From positions 87,593 through 124,228 of the forward strand of contig NZ_FAOO01000006.1 in assembly GCF_900070205.1 (NCBI RefSeq): 36,636 bases of DNA, written 5' to 3'. Both the position numbers and the translations under genes were made by a program. Shown piece by piece: positions 24,707-33,099 of the stretch. Numbering within the stretch: the first letter of the stretch is position 1; the number at the start of each line of letters is the position of its first letter. The DNA is from Candidatus Thermokryptus mobilis (GTDB lineage Bacteria; Bacteroidota; Ignavibacteria; Kryptoniales; Kryptoniaceae). The notes beneath the pieces were generated by a model that was given only the letters and a program-made list of their open reading frames with translations, ran no database searches and was not told the origin of the DNA.

Positions 24707-26473
24707 TCATTTTGTCTCAACTTTAACAGGAACTGTTTGTGGAATATAATCTTCCTCAGCTCCTGGAACACTATATTCATAAGGACCACGATAAACCGTC
24801 GGAAGCTCCGGTCCCCAGTTGCCATGAGGCGGTGGTGAATCCGCTTGCCATTCAAGGGTCGTCGCTTTCCAGGGGTTTTTATCCGCCTTTGGACCACGGA
24901 ACATGCTCCAGAAGAAATTAAACAGGAAAATAAACTGGGCAAAACCAACGATAAAAGCTGCAATCGTGATGAACTTGTTTAAACCAACGAATTGAGAAGT
25001 GAAGTTATACTCCGTGAACGAATAATATCGCCTTGGAACTCCAGCTATTCCCTGGAAGAACATCGGGAAGAAAATCAAATAAACACCGATGAATGTCAAC
25101 CAAAAGTGGATCTTCCCAAGTTTATCGTTCATCATTCTACCGAACATCTTTGGAAACCAATGATAAACCCCGGCGAACATACCAAATGTTGAAGCTGTTG
25201 CCATAGTGAAATGGAAATGCGCAACTACAAAATATGTATCGTGCAATTGTATATCAACGGGAGCTGTCCCTAAAAATGCCCCGGTGAGCGCCCCAGGTAT
25301 AAACAAACCGAGAAATCCGATTGCGAAGAGCATCCCGGGAGTAAATCTTAAATTCCCTCGCCAGAGCGTGACAAGATAATTAAAAATCAAAATTGCTGTC
25401 GGGAACGATATTGCAAGTGTCGTAATGACGAAAATCTCCCCGAGGATTGGATTCATACCGCTGACGAACATGTGATGTCCCCAGACAATCATGCTCAAAG
25501 CGCCAATTCCTATCAATGCACCAACACAAACTTTATAAGCAAAAAGTGGTTTCCGTGAGTTGGTTGCAAGAATTTCACCGACAAGTGTCACAGCTGGCAA
25601 CAAAACAATATAAACCTCGGGATGTCCCAAAAACCAGAAAAGATGTTGCCATAAAATTGGATTTCCACCTTCGTGTGGAACTGGCTGATTTGCAAGCACA
25701 AGTCCGCTTGGGACAAAAAAGCTTGTCCCAAACTCGCGATCAAAAATTAACATCACTGCACCAGCAAGCAAAACAGGAAAAGAAAGCAGACCAAGAATTG
25801 CCGTCACAAACATACCCCAAACCGTTATCGGCAACCTGAACATTGACATCCCTTTCGTTCTGAAGTTCAAAGTAGTGGTGATGTAATTTAAAGCTCCAAG
25901 AAGCGAGGAAACTATAAACAAAGCCATGCTCACAAGCCAAAGCGTCGCCCCAAGATCAGCCCCAGGGATTGAGTTCTTTAAAGCACTCAATGGTGGATAA
26001 AATGTCCAACCGACACCAGCTGGACCAGTTTGAATGAAAAATGAAATCAACATCACAACAGAAGCAGCAAAAAACACCCAATAAGAAAGCATATTCAAAA
26101 CAGGAAACGCCATATCCCTCGCACCAATCTGCAAAGGTATCAGATAATTTGAAAATGTCCCGCTAAGACCAGCGGTCAAAAGAAAAAACACCATTATCGT
26201 TCCGTGCATCGTTATCAAAGCAGCATAAAATTCCGGCTTTAAAATTCCACCCTCAGCCCATTTCCCAAGAAACCTTTCAAGTATTGGGAATGGCTGATTC
26301 GGATACGCAAGTTGTAATCTCATAAGCCAAGACAAAAACATACCAATGAAACCCCATATAACCCCTGTTATTAAGTATTGCCTTGCTATCGTCTTATGAT
26401 CCGTGCTGAAAATATATTTTCGGATAAAACTTTCCTTATGCACTTCAACCTCAACATGCGAATGTTGCGCCAT
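24707..26473 (-). CDS. ctaD: Cytochrome c oxidase subunit I (A1-type heme-copper oxidase)
   Basis: The 588-residue catalytic subunit reduces O2 and pumps protons. Visible are the low-spin heme ligand in ALITMHGTIMVFF and the D-channel entrance GARDMAFPVLN. FWFLGHPEVYIVLLP supplies CuB His, the cross-linked Tyr and the pump Glu, which marks the A1 subtype. VWGHHMFVSGM (CuB His pair) and HDTYFVVAHFHF (heme a3 and a ligands) complete the set. A hydrophilic C-terminal tail is rich in Pro and Gly. The start is the ATG at 26473, 7 bases after GGAGG; a TTG two codons before it is too close to that site. coxB is upstream and a terminator follows. Confidence 0.97.
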   Translation of the reverse strand: MAQHSHVEVEVHKESFIRKYIFSTDHKTIARQYLITGVIWGFIGMFLSWLMRLQLAYPNQPFPILERFLGKWAEGGILKPEFYAALITMHGTIMVFFLLTAGLSGTFSNYLIPLQIGARDMAFPVLNMLSYWVFFAASVVMLISFFIQTGPAGVGWTFYPPLSALKNSIPGADLGATLWLVSMALFIVSSLLGALNYITTTLNFRTKGMSMFRLPITVWGMFVTAILGLLSFPVLLAGAVMLIFDREFGTSFFVPSGLVLANQPVPHEGGNPILWQHLFWFLGHPEVYIVLLPAVTLVGEILATNSRKPLFAYKVCVGALIGIGALSMIVWGHHMFVSGMNPILGEIFVITTLAISFPTAILIFNYLVTLWRGNLRFTPGMLFAIGFLGLFIPGALTGAFLGTAPVDIQLHDTYFVVAHFHFTMATASTFGMFAGVYHWFPKMFGRMMNDKLGKIHFWLTFIGVYLIFFPMFFQGIAGVPRRYYSFTEYNFTSQFVGLNKFITIAAFIVGFAQFIFLFNFFWSMFRGPKADKNPWKATTLEWQADSPPPHGNWGPELPTVYRGPYEYSVPGAEEDYIPQTVPVKVETK

Positions 26474-26496
26474 TTTCAAACCTCCATATTTTAATT

Positions 26497-27348
26497 TTAA
26501 TAGTATAAATCAACCGCCGGTGTTTGTTGACTTAACCACTCCTTTACCTCCTCCTCAGGAGCAACGATAACGGGCAGCTTCATTCTATAATGTCCAAGTC
26601 CACAAAGTTCAGCACATGCAAGTTCATACTCACCAGCTTTTTTAGGCACAAACCACGCTCTCGTCGTCATCCCAGGGACAGCATCTTGTTTAACTCTAAA
26701 GTTCGGCAAAAACGGACTGTGAAGCACATCCTTTGACCTAATCAACATCACAACCGGTTTATCCAAAGGCAAATACATTATCCCTTGCCCAGCTGGAAAA
26801 ACAATATCATCCTCTGCATTTTCATCGCTTATATCAATACCAAGCGGATTATCAGGTGAAATCAACTTTGGATCAGTTCTACCAAATTTCCCATCAGGTC
26901 CTGGATATCTTAAATTCCACGCGAATTGTTCACCGGTTATCTCAACAAGGAACGCATCTTTTGGAACCTCACCGTGAAGTTTACCCCAAAGCGAAGCCCC
27001 TCCGAGAAATTCAGCGCTAACCTCAAGAAGCACAACTACAAGTGTCCCAGGAATAATTGACCACAAAATTTCTTTCCTCGTGTTTCCCGGAAGATAAAAC
27101 GCCTTTCTTTCCGAAGACCCAGCATATTTAAACACAAAAAATGAAAGAGCGAACTCACTTAAGATAAAAAGAATACCTGATATCACAAGTATCGTTATAA
27201 AAATTCTGTCAATCACAGCTCCATGTTCGCTTGCAAGTTCAGGCAACCACCAACCATTTCTTATCACAATCCACAATGTCGCAATTATCCCAACGAGAAA
27301 GAAAAAAATTAACAATCCCCCGTGAAATTTGCTTTGTTTTTCGCTCAT
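26497..27348 (-). CDS. ctaC: Cytochrome c oxidase subunit II with CuA site
   Basis: This 283-residue protein has two N-terminal membrane helices and a periplasmic cupredoxin domain. The CuA motif is CAELCGLGHYRM, with the upstream His in DVLHSPFLPNFR; the electron-entry aromatic region includes EQFAWNLRYPGPDGKFGR. I use the ATG at 27348 (MSEKQSKFHG), which has GGAG 8 bases upstream; a longer frame into the preceding gene is not needed. No fused cytochrome c domain is present, so a separate cytochrome c donates electrons. One of the multiheme cytochromes is a candidate donor. Confidence 0.95.
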   Translation of the reverse strand: MSEKQSKFHGGLLIFFFLVGIIATLWIVIRNGWWLPELASEHGAVIDRIFITILVISGILFILSEFALSFFVFKYAGSSERKAFYLPGNTRKEILWSIIPGTLVVVLLEVSAEFLGGASLWGKLHGEVPKDAFLVEITGEQFAWNLRYPGPDGKFGRTDPKLISPDNPLGIDISDENAEDDIVFPAGQGIMYLPLDKPVVMLIRSKDVLHSPFLPNFRVKQDAVPGMTTRAWFVPKKAGEYELACAELCGLGHYRMKLPVIVAPEEEVKEWLSQQTPAVDLYY

Positions 27349-27361
27349 ATTTAACTCCAAA

Positions 27362-28069
27362 TTATTTTTTCCCTTTCCTTTCAAAAGTGAATTCAATTTG
27401 CTTTGTCTCACCGGGCTTAACCGTGACCGTCTGTGTTAATGTTCCAAGTTTCTCATGCCATGCTTCAATTGTGTATGTTCCAGGCGGAAGATTCTTAATT
27501 TCAAACTCTCCCTTATCGTTTGAAACACTGAAAAATGGATGATCAAGAACACCAGCGTAAGCAGACATCCAAGGATGAACATCGCATTTAAATGGAACCA
27601 TAACCTCTGGTGTGCTAAATGTTTGATAAGTTTTCATTCCCTTAACCGGCTGTCCAATATTAAATGGTTTATTCTTCTTCGGCGTGGCATGGACATTATG
27701 AAGCAACGGATCGCTATTTCTAATCTCAAGCTTTTGCCCAACCATTATCCCAAAAACACGTGGATGATACCAACAGCCCTGCTGATCAAGAACAACCGGT
27801 TCACTTGGCGGGTTATACTTTCCCTTTACGCCTTCCTTCACATAGACAAACACCCATTTCAATGTCCCGTTTGGATTAACAACAAAATCCTCAGCGGTCA
27901 CAGATTTGCCCCCATGTATTGCATCACACTGCCTATCTGCTTTCATGCTTATCAACCTCGGCTTTGGCGCTTCCCCGACGAACTTCACAACCCCTTTTAC
28001 AGTGGCATTTTGGGAGAAACTAAAGGTGGTAAGTAAAATTGCTAAACCAAACGAAATTAATTTCTTCAT
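27362..28069 (-). CDS. Exported cupredoxin-like protein with C-terminal carboxypeptidase-regulatory-like domain
   Basis: This 235-residue protein has a signal peptide (LISFGLAILLTTFSFSQ) and a cupredoxin-like domain with candidate copper ligands in LLHNVHATPKK and FKCDVHPWMSAYAGV (Cys, His, Met). A second short beta-sandwich follows, FEIKNLPPGTYTIEAWHEKL, typical of carboxypeptidase-regulatory/CNA-B-like folds. It is the first gene of the oxidase cluster, 13 bases before coxB and behind a predicted promoter. It may deliver copper or carry electrons to the oxidase. Proteins of this two-domain type near oxidase or bc-complex genes are known to me from FCB and planctomycete genomes, with no proven role. 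Confidence 0.82.
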   Translation of the reverse strand: MKKLISFGLAILLTTFSFSQNATVKGVVKFVGEAPKPRLISMKADRQCDAIHGGKSVTAEDFVVNPNGTLKWVFVYVKEGVKGKYNPPSEPVVLDQQGCWYHPRVFGIMVGQKLEIRNSDPLLHNVHATPKKNKPFNIGQPVKGMKTYQTFSTPEVMVPFKCDVHPWMSAYAGVLDHPFFSVSNDKGEFEIKNLPPGTYTIEAWHEKLGTLTQTVTVKPGETKQIEFTFERKGKK

Positions 28070-28114
28070 TTTTCAATCTGAATTTTATTTTTAAATTAGG
28101 ATAAATTTCGTCTT

Positions 28115-28143
28115 AATTTAATACACAAAAAAATAAAAGTCAA
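28115..28143 (-). promoter_or_regulatory. Predicted promoter of the oxidase cluster
   Basis: On the minus strand TTGACT (28143-28138), a 17-base spacer and TAAATT (28120-28115) lie about 46 bases before the cupredoxin gene. The boxes and spacing are identical to those before the complex 1 operon at 5637-5665. It is in the 102-base gap after the hydrogenase cluster, where a new promoter is expected. Confidence 0.45.
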
Positions 28144-28171
28144 ATTTTCCGCCTTAACAGGGACGAAAAAA

Positions 28172-28546
28172 TCAGCCTACAAATTCCGATATGGCTCTTT
28201 CTAAATCACTTATTCCCTCTTCTATATCCTCAAGCTGTGACATTGCAAGTTCTGGAAAGCGCGTTATCTCAATCGTCCTTAAAATTATTTTTCCGCTTGA
28301 GTTTCTATATTCACCCCACCAAACGCCCGGGAATTTCGTCTCTTGCCATACGGTTAAACCTTCGCTCTCATATATTATTTTGACACTGCCGCGACCGAGG
28401 AACTCATCAAGGAACTTCGCTTCATCATACGATAGGGGGAAATTACTCAAATTTATCGTTCTTGTCTTCTTTTCGTTCTTAAGTTCAACAAGGGCATGTT
28501 TTATCTCGTTTATGATAAAAATTGCATTTGTTAAGTTAGTTTGCAC
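28172..28546 (-). CDS. HupH/HyaF-type hydrogenase maturation protein, C-terminal domain only
   Basis: This 124-residue protein matches the C-terminal conserved region of HupH/HyaF proteins: LSYDEAKFLDEFLGRGSVKI, then GLTVWQETKFPGVWWGEYRN and ILRTIEITRFPEL. Those proteins assist maturation of the Fe-S small subunit of uptake hydrogenases in air. Full-length HupH proteins are roughly 280 residues, so this is a short form lacking the N-terminal domain. It starts with GTG, preceded by GGAG at 5 bases, and overlaps the protease gene by 11 bases. It is the last gene of the hydrogenase cluster. Confidence 0.82.
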   Translation of the reverse strand: MQTNLTNAIFIINEIKHALVELKNEKKTRTINLSNFPLSYDEAKFLDEFLGRGSVKIIYESEGLTVWQETKFPGVWWGEYRNSSGKIILRTIEITRFPELAMSQLEDIEEGISDLERAISEFVG

Positions 28547-29006
28547 TTTCTCTCCACTTTTTTATTTGTTCTTTGATTTCATCAATGACCTTATCAATAG
28601 CTTCGGTTACCTCCGGGCTCATTTTATCCCCCCATTGGTTCGTTTTCGGCTGAACCCCAACCACTAAACTTTCACTTGGTTTTATATCAAGTAGATTCAT
28701 CAAAGCTACCACCTCGTGAAATGTTATTTGATGCTCCGATACTTTAAAACCTATATAACTCGGGATTTCTTCAAGTTTAAACTTCGCCACCTCTCCTGGC
28801 TTGCCGTTAAAATTAATTGCGTCAATAACAATCAGATGTGTTTTACCTTCAAGATATGGCAAAAGATAAATACCGAGGGAACCGCCATCAATTATTTCAA
28901 CATCTGGCGATTCCCCTATTTCTTGAGAGAGTCGCTTCACGACTTCAACGCCAAATCCATCATCCCCAAGCAATGGATTTCCAATTCCAAGGATACCTAT
29001 TTTCAT
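28536..29006 (-). CDS. hyaD: NiFe hydrogenase maturation endopeptidase
   Basis: This protease of about 156 residues clips the C-terminal tail of the large subunit after Ni insertion. It has GILGIGNPLLGDDGFGVEVV with the first Ni-sensing acidic residue, IEIIDGGSLGIYLLPYL-like strands (here VEIIDGGS), and SEHQITFHEVVAL with the Ni-sensing histidine. The ATG at 29006 overlaps the stop of the cytochrome b subunit as ATGA; an ATG six codons earlier is possible. The symbol is the E. coli Hyd-1 name for this family; hupD is the equivalent in other bacteria. Confidence 0.92.
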   Translation of the reverse strand: MKIGILGIGNPLLGDDGFGVEVVKRLSQEIGESPDVEIIDGGSLGIYLLPYLEGKTHLIVIDAINFNGKPGEVAKFKLEEIPSYIGFKVSEHQITFHEVVALMNLLDIKPSESLVVGVQPKTNQWGDKMSPEVTEAIDKVIDEIKEQIKKWRESAN

Positions 29007-29740
29007 TTCTCTTTCTTTTCCCATGGCTTTTCAATTGGTTCCCATCCCAAGGGTCTTGTTTTAAGTCCGGTTATCATAGACGAGAGCATCCCTTTCTCGC
29101 GGAAAACCTCAAGATAAATCACAAAGCTTATATGATGAATCATGAATCCAATTATTCCCCACATTATCATTTTGTGTATCATTCTAACATTTGCTTCTCC
29201 TCCGAATAATGGTATAACCCAACCGAAAAGGGTATCAAAGAAACCACCCGGGTTTATTCTCCCAGCCATCGCAAAACCAGTTAAACCTTGGACAGAGGCA
29301 GCAAGGAAAAGGATAACATAAGTTAATGTGGCAAGCGTATTATGACCAAGTGTGTGAAGTTCATAGTCGGTATAGCGAAGAGTTATATAATCTTTTAATT
29401 TCCACCACGCTTCTTTCCAAAAATCAGCTCTCCAGATATGAAATCTAAACCATTGTCTGTAAGTTTTTCCCGCAAACCACCAGTATGCTCTAAACAAACC
29501 GTTGAGCGTAAAAATTATTGCTGACAGGAAGTGTAAATTTTTCATCGTCGCCATAATAGTTGCACTAAATGGCTCATCAGCATTGGGGCGATAAAATGGT
29601 GTGCTAATATAAAGCCCTGTAAAAATTAACACGCCAACAACGATGACATTAATCCAATGGCTTATCCTGACCACAGGGTCCCAAACATAGTACCTCGTCA
29701 CGCATTCACTTTCAACGCGATAAATTTGATTTGCTTGCAT
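29003..29740 (-). CDS. hyaC: NiFe hydrogenase b-type cytochrome subunit
   Basis: This 245-residue membrane protein carries electrons from the hydrogenase small subunit to quinone. It has VWDPVVRISHWINVIVVGVL, NLHFLSAIIFTLNGLFRAYW, HTLGHNTLATLTYVILFLAA, MIHKMIMWGIIGFMIHHISF and a C-terminal LKTRPLGWEPIEKPW. Its four helices supply the histidine ligands for two hemes b. The gene follows the large subunit by 21 bases. A membrane anchor of this type places the hydrogenase on the periplasmic face, delivering electrons to the same quinone pool that feeds the Rieske complexes. Confidence 0.94.
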   Translation of the reverse strand: MQANQIYRVESECVTRYYVWDPVVRISHWINVIVVGVLIFTGLYISTPFYRPNADEPFSATIMATMKNLHFLSAIIFTLNGLFRAYWWFAGKTYRQWFRFHIWRADFWKEAWWKLKDYITLRYTDYELHTLGHNTLATLTYVILFLAASVQGLTGFAMAGRINPGGFFDTLFGWVIPLFGGEANVRMIHKMIMWGIIGFMIHHISFVIYLEVFREKGMLSSMITGLKTRPLGWEPIEKPWEKKEK

Positions 29741-29761
29741 TTTTCACACCCTCCTTACTTT

Positions 29762-31498
29762 TTATAAAATTTCAATTTTCGTTATCTCATTTCCGTTAAC
29801 ATCAAGGACATGGGTTGAACACGCAAGGCAAGGGTCAAAGGAATGTATGACTCTTAAAATTTCAAGTGGTTTATGTGGGTCATGCAGAGGAACACCGATC
29901 AATGACTCTTCCATTGGACCTCTTTGTCCCATTGCATCTCGTGGAGAACCGTTCCAGGTAGTTGCGACGACAGCTTGATAGTTTGCAATTTTTCTATCTT
30001 TTATCTTGACCCAATGTGCAAGGGCTCCGCGAGGCGCAGCATAAACTCCAACCCCTTTTAGTTCATCTTTTGGCCAAGTTGACGGGTCCCATTTTTCCAT
30101 ATTTGCAGTTTGATAGTCGCCAGCCTTTATATTCGTGATAAGCTCATCGTAAAGTTTCTTCAGCATGTTCATTGCTCTTCTTGTTTCAATTCCTCTTGCA
30201 ATTGTTCTCCCCAATGTTGAATATATCGCTTTAAATGGAAGATCAAGTCTTTTCAGTGCTTCATCAACATATGCTTTAACTTCGTCGTCTTTATGAGCCA
30301 GGGCGATTATCGTGCGGGCAAGTGGACCCCCTTCCATTGGCTTACCTCTCCAACGCGGGGCTTTCATCCAGGAGTATTTTTTGCCCATGTCAAGAAATTC
30401 CCACGGCGGTGTTGGTCCAGTATACTTCGGGTTCGTTTCCCCTTCCCAGGGATGAAACGCGATTTTATCACCCTTTGAATATTCAAACCAAGAGTAGGAA
30501 ACATATTCTTGAATTTGCTCTGGATCAGTTGGATCAACTTCGTGGACTTCGTTCAAGTTTCCGTTTAAAACGACTCCACCCTTCCACCTGTTCGTCTTCA
30601 TAATAGTTTTGACATCGGCTGATACTTCTGGGAACTCACCGTAGTCAAGGACACCTTTATCACTTACGCCACCGCCCCATTTTGCCCATTCCTTATAGAA
30701 AGACATTATCGCAACGAGATCGGGCCAGTAGAGTTGCTCAACGATTTGCTCTGCTTCTTCAATTTTTGATTTAACAAGCGCTAGTTTATCAATGTTTATC
30801 GCGTCGGGATGATTTAAATTGATAGCACATGGCATACCTCCAACGATCAAATTTGGATGCGGATTTTTACCACCGAAAACAGCATGAATTTTAACAATCT
30901 CCTTTTGCCAATTCAAAGCTTCAATGTAATGAGCAACAGCTAGGAGATTAACCTCTGGGGGAAGCTTATATCCGGGGTGACCCCAATATGCGTTGGCGAA
31001 AATTCCAAGCTGACCCGACTCGACGAATTTCTTCAGCCGATTTTGAACATCAGTGAAATATCCAACGGATGACTTTGGCCAATTTGAAATTTTTTGAGCA
31101 AGCTCAGCCGTTGCCTTTGGGTTAGCTTTCAAAGCGGATACGACATCAACCCAATCAAGGGCGTGGAGATGATAGAAGTGAACCACATGGTCATGGACGA
31201 AAAGCGTAGCGATCATTATGTTTCTTATCAAGTTCGCATTTTTCGGAATTTCAATTTTGAGTGCGTCTTCAATTGCTCTGACGGATGTAACTGCATGCAC
31301 AAGGGTGCAGACACCGCAAATCCTTTCAGCTAACGCCCAAGCTTCCCTTGGGTCGCGATCACGCAAAATTATTTCAATTCCTCTGAAAAGAGCGCTTGTG
31401 CATGAGGCATCCTTAACAACATTTCCATCAACAATAGCTTGAACTCTTAAATGACCCTCAATTCGGGTCATCGGGTCTATTACAACTTTTTGTGCCAT
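29762..31498 (-). CDS. hyaB: Group 1 NiFe hydrogenase large (catalytic) subunit
   Basis: This 578-residue subunit holds the NiFe(CN)2CO site. The two Cys pairs are in RICGVCTLVHAVTSVRAIED near the N-terminus and SFDPCLACSTHVLD near the C-terminus. After the conserved His a 15-residue tail (VLDVNGNEITKIEIL) remains for removal by the adjacent protease. The N-terminal VVIDPMTRIEGHLR is the usual start of the family. It has no signal peptide and would be exported together with the Tat-bearing small subunit. It lies 3 bases after the small subunit gene. Confidence 0.97.
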   Translation of the reverse strand: MAQKVVIDPMTRIEGHLRVQAIVDGNVVKDASCTSALFRGIEIILRDRDPREAWALAERICGVCTLVHAVTSVRAIEDALKIEIPKNANLIRNIMIATLFVHDHVVHFYHLHALDWVDVVSALKANPKATAELAQKISNWPKSSVGYFTDVQNRLKKFVESGQLGIFANAYWGHPGYKLPPEVNLLAVAHYIEALNWQKEIVKIHAVFGGKNPHPNLIVGGMPCAINLNHPDAINIDKLALVKSKIEEAEQIVEQLYWPDLVAIMSFYKEWAKWGGGVSDKGVLDYGEFPEVSADVKTIMKTNRWKGGVVLNGNLNEVHEVDPTDPEQIQEYVSYSWFEYSKGDKIAFHPWEGETNPKYTGPTPPWEFLDMGKKYSWMKAPRWRGKPMEGGPLARTIIALAHKDDEVKAYVDEALKRLDLPFKAIYSTLGRTIARGIETRRAMNMLKKLYDELITNIKAGDYQTANMEKWDPSTWPKDELKGVGVYAAPRGALAHWVKIKDRKIANYQAVVATTWNGSPRDAMGQRGPMEESLIGVPLHDPHKPLEILRVIHSFDPCLACSTHVLDVNGNEITKIEIL

Positions 31499-31501
31499 TT
31501 T

Positions 31502-32605
31502 TCACTCCTCCTTTTGTTTCTTTTCTTCAACTTTTGATTCTTTCGCTTTCTGGGTTGCTTTTTTAACAATTGAAGCTACAAGATGAGCCCCTGTTGCAAC
31601 TGCAACCCCAATTGCAAATCCTTTACCTATGTCATCAGCCGTTGCAAATCCAGGCAAAGGAACATCCGCAACATGTTGATAAAGTGGTCTATTGTCCCAA
31701 TAATCTGGCTCGGAACAACCAAGGCAGGGATGTCCAGATTGAATCGGAAAGCTTGTCCCTTCATTCCATCTGACAACCGAACAAGCATTATATGTGACCG
31801 GTCCCCTACAACCAACTTTATACAGACACCATCCCTTTCTTGCTCCTTCATCATCAAATTTCTCAACGAACATACCCGCATCAAAAAATGCTCTGCGATA
31901 ACATTTGTCATGAATTCTCTGTCCATAAAACACCCTCGGTCGTTTCAAGTTATCAAGCGCTGGCAAAGAGTCAAATGTAATTAAATGAACTATCGTTCCG
32001 ACAATAACTTCAGCTATTGGCGGGCAACCCGGGATATTTACAACTGGCTTATCGCTTATCAACTTGTAAATCGGTTTAGCTCCCGTTGGATTTGGATGTG
32101 CTGTCGTGACACAACCGAATGAGGAACAAGAACCGACGGAGATGATCGCTTTTGCGCCTTGAGAAGCTTTTTTAAGATATTCAAGCGCTGTCATTCCGCC
32201 AACTGTGCAATAAACACCCCCATCCTTTGTTGGGACAGAACCCTCAACAGCGAGGATATAATTTCCAAAGTTCTTTTTCATCCCCTCCCAAACTATTTCC
32301 TCCGCTTGATGACCAGCTGCAACTTGAATCGTTTCCATATAGTCAAGCGAGATTATATTTAAGACGACATCTGAAATCAACGGATGTGAAGACCTTATCA
32401 ATGACTCCGTGCAACAAGTGCAAGCTGCAAAGTTAAGCCAATAAATTGGGGGACGAGGTTTTGACTCAAGGGCACGAACAATTTTCGGAAACATTGTGCT
32501 CTCAAGCCCAAGATAGGCGGTGGTAAGAAGACAGAACCTCAAAAAATCACGCCTTGAGATCCCGCTTCTTTTCACCGCCTCATAAAATGTCTCCTGCCTC
32601 TGCAT
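31502..32605 (-). CDS. hyaA: NiFe hydrogenase small subunit with oxygen-tolerant six-Cys proximal cluster
   Basis: This 367-residue Fe-S subunit has a Tat signal (SRRDFLRFCLLTTAYLG). The proximal-cluster region reads CTCCTESLIRSSHP (Cys at about 62, 64, 65), then GSCSSFGCVTTAHPNP (about 160 and 165) and IPGCPP (about 194). Standard enzymes have CTGC and lack the second Cys after GSC. The two extra Cys match those of the [4Fe-3S] cluster of oxygen-tolerant Hyd-1/MBH (group 1d). A C-terminal hydrophobic helix and a Lys/Glu-rich tail anchor it. The start is the ATG at 32605, 8 bases after GGGAGG. Confidence 0.95.
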   Translation of the reverse strand: MQRQETFYEAVKRSGISRRDFLRFCLLTTAYLGLESTMFPKIVRALESKPRPPIYWLNFAACTCCTESLIRSSHPLISDVVLNIISLDYMETIQVAAGHQAEEIVWEGMKKNFGNYILAVEGSVPTKDGGVYCTVGGMTALEYLKKASQGAKAIISVGSCSSFGCVTTAHPNPTGAKPIYKLISDKPVVNIPGCPPIAEVIVGTIVHLITFDSLPALDNLKRPRVFYGQRIHDKCYRRAFFDAGMFVEKFDDEGARKGWCLYKVGCRGPVTYNACSVVRWNEGTSFPIQSGHPCLGCSEPDYWDNRPLYQHVADVPLPGFATADDIGKGFAIGVAVATGAHLVASIVKKATQKAKESKVEEKKQKEE

Positions 32606-32628
32606 CTTTAAAACCTCCCTTTGTTTTA

Positions 32629-33099
32629 TCAAATTTGTTTTTCAAGTTGAACAAATCTCCCATATTTAAATCCCATCTTCCGCAAAAAGCCGAGCGTCTC
32701 CTCATCCGCAAATTCAGTAACCGTGCAAACCCTTCTCAATCCAAGCTCCCTAACCTTGTCAAGAAACTCAACCAAAAGACGTCTTCCAATGCCTCTCCTT
32801 CTGTAATCCGGATGGACAACAATTGCTATAAGCCAAGCACACTCAGGACCTTGATACCATTTGGGTTGCGTATCCCCAAAAATAAATCCAACTGGCTTGT
32901 CGCCAAGATAGGCAATTCTACCAAACAAACTTCCCGAACTCTGTATTTCTTTTAAAAGTTCAATAAACATCCTCTCACAAAAAAAGCTATAACATCCCTT
33001 CTCTTTTAATTCCTTTTGAAACTTTACAATATGCTCCATATCGTAAGCCGAAAACTCCTTAGTTTCAATCTTCTCAAAAAGTTGCCTCTTCAAATTCAA
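32629..33099 (-). CDS. GNAT-family N-acetyltransferase
   Basis: This 156-residue protein has the GNAT acetyl-CoA-binding motif IVVHPDYRRRGIGRRLLVEF followed by a C-terminal strand/helix region (RRVCTVTEFADEETLGFLRK, then MGFKYGRF). The substrate is unknown. It starts with TTG, overlapping the stop of the FAD oxidoreductase as TTGA, and is 23 bases upstream of the hydrogenase small subunit. It is therefore embedded in the CO dehydrogenase/hydrogenase operon, although no role for an acetyltransferase there is established. Confidence 0.85.
   Translation of the reverse strand: MNLKRQLFEKIETKEFSAYDMEHIVKFQKELKEKGCYSFFCERMFIELLKEIQSSGSLFGRIAYLGDKPVGFIFGDTQPKWYQGPECAWLIAIVVHPDYRRRGIGRRLLVEFLDKVRELGLRRVCTVTEFADEETLGFLRKMGFKYGRFVQLEKQI

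Noticed and set aside
27539-28036. A 165-codon open frame on the plus strand
   Set aside because: It lies entirely opposite the cupredoxin gene, has no family resemblance and no ribosome binding site; it is a by-product of the minus-strand codon use.
28191-28667. A 158-codon open frame on the plus strand
   Set aside because: It is antisense to the HupH-type and protease genes, which are both clearly recognisable; its own translation is Ser/Phe-rich and not protein-family-like.
33096-33099. The TTGA overlap as evidence of a fused FAD/GNAT protein
   Set aside because: The FAD enzyme ends in a proper stop and the acetyltransferase has a complete fold of normal length, so these are two coupled genes, not a fusion broken by a frameshift.
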